IMG/VR virus record: IMGVR_UViG_3300020595_000016
Coordinates: 42,856 to 106,855 of that record
Length of the DNA: 64,000 bases
Source of the DNA: a virus
Strand: one strand, 5' to 3'
The position numbers and the translations under genes were made by a program. Below, piece by piece: positions 63,957-64,000 of this stretch (position 1 is the stretch's first letter; each line of letters opens with the position of its first letter). The notes under the pieces are model-generated. The model did no database searches. It was not told the origin of the DNA and was given only the letters and a program-made list of their open reading frames with translations.

Positions 63957-64000
63957 TTATATCGATGGATCTGGCATATCGTTTGGATCTACGGTCGAGG
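63957..64000 (-). CDS. 3' end of an upstream gene (partial)
   Basis: The last 44 bases hold an open frame on the minus strand reading STVDPNDMPDPSI and then TAA. The acidic/Pro ending and the orientation fit a preceding gene of the baseplate operon. Too short to assign. Confidence 0.45.
   Translation of the reverse strand, partial: STVDPNDMPDPSI

Overview
The window is a 64 kb piece of a tailed double-stranded DNA phage genome. It is most likely a marine myovirus of the broad T4-like type. Every gene I can support lies on the minus strand, so transcription runs from position 64,000 towards position 1. Recognisable T4-type parts are the large terminase (gp17-like), portal (gp20-like), prohead protease (gp21-like), baseplate wedge proteins (gp25-like and gp6-like), a gp46/gp47 recombination nuclease and a zinc/TOPRIM primase. 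The host is not identifiable. Clear Shine-Dalgarno sequences and three near-consensus sigma70 promoters point to a bacterium with conventional initiation signals. There are no tRNAs, CRISPR arrays, integrase or insertion sequences that I can see.

Layout in transcription order. 64,000-26,500: baseplate and tail block with several giant virion proteins (2204, 3674 and 1531 aa), gp25-like and gp6-like wedge proteins, and a run of beta-rich structural proteins. 26,493-20,412: recombination/replication block holding a small HExxH membrane protein, a RuvC-like resolvase, a SlyD-like FKBP isomerase, a primase, a small unknown protein and a single-chain gp47-gp46 (SbcD-SbcC, Mre11-Rad50) fusion. This block carries its own sigma70-type promoters and an intrinsic terminator. 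20,400-13,363: a cluster of small proteins sharing short N-terminal tags, an FtsZ/tubulin-like GTPase, a holin/spanin-like lysis set, a zinc-ribbon protein and two unknowns. 13,366-6,611: packaging and head-assembly block (terminase, portal, four unknowns, protease, a tagged protein). 6,606-6,355: a homologue of ribosomal protein bS21. 6,312-1: one small virion protein and a row of at least five short tail-fibre genes, several with their own promoter-like element and terminator or hairpin; the last runs off the left edge.

The most interesting signal is a set of at least nine proteins that begin with one of two short tags: MKITKQQLKQIIKEE-like or MKxLxENWN[KR][FY]LxE-like. Most place [L/I]-x-E at residues 12-14. 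That matches the [L/I]-x-E cleavage rule of the T4 prohead protease and resembles the T4 capsid-targeting sequence of internal proteins (MKTYQEFIAE). I infer a large set of internal capsid proteins, packaged by the tag, processed by the protease encoded in the same region and possibly injected with the DNA. One member carries three tags in one chain and would be a polyprotein. Other points of note are the phage bS21, the FtsZ-like GTPase inside the tagged cluster, the fused gp47-gp46, and a recurrent CTATTTA element upstream of late genes.
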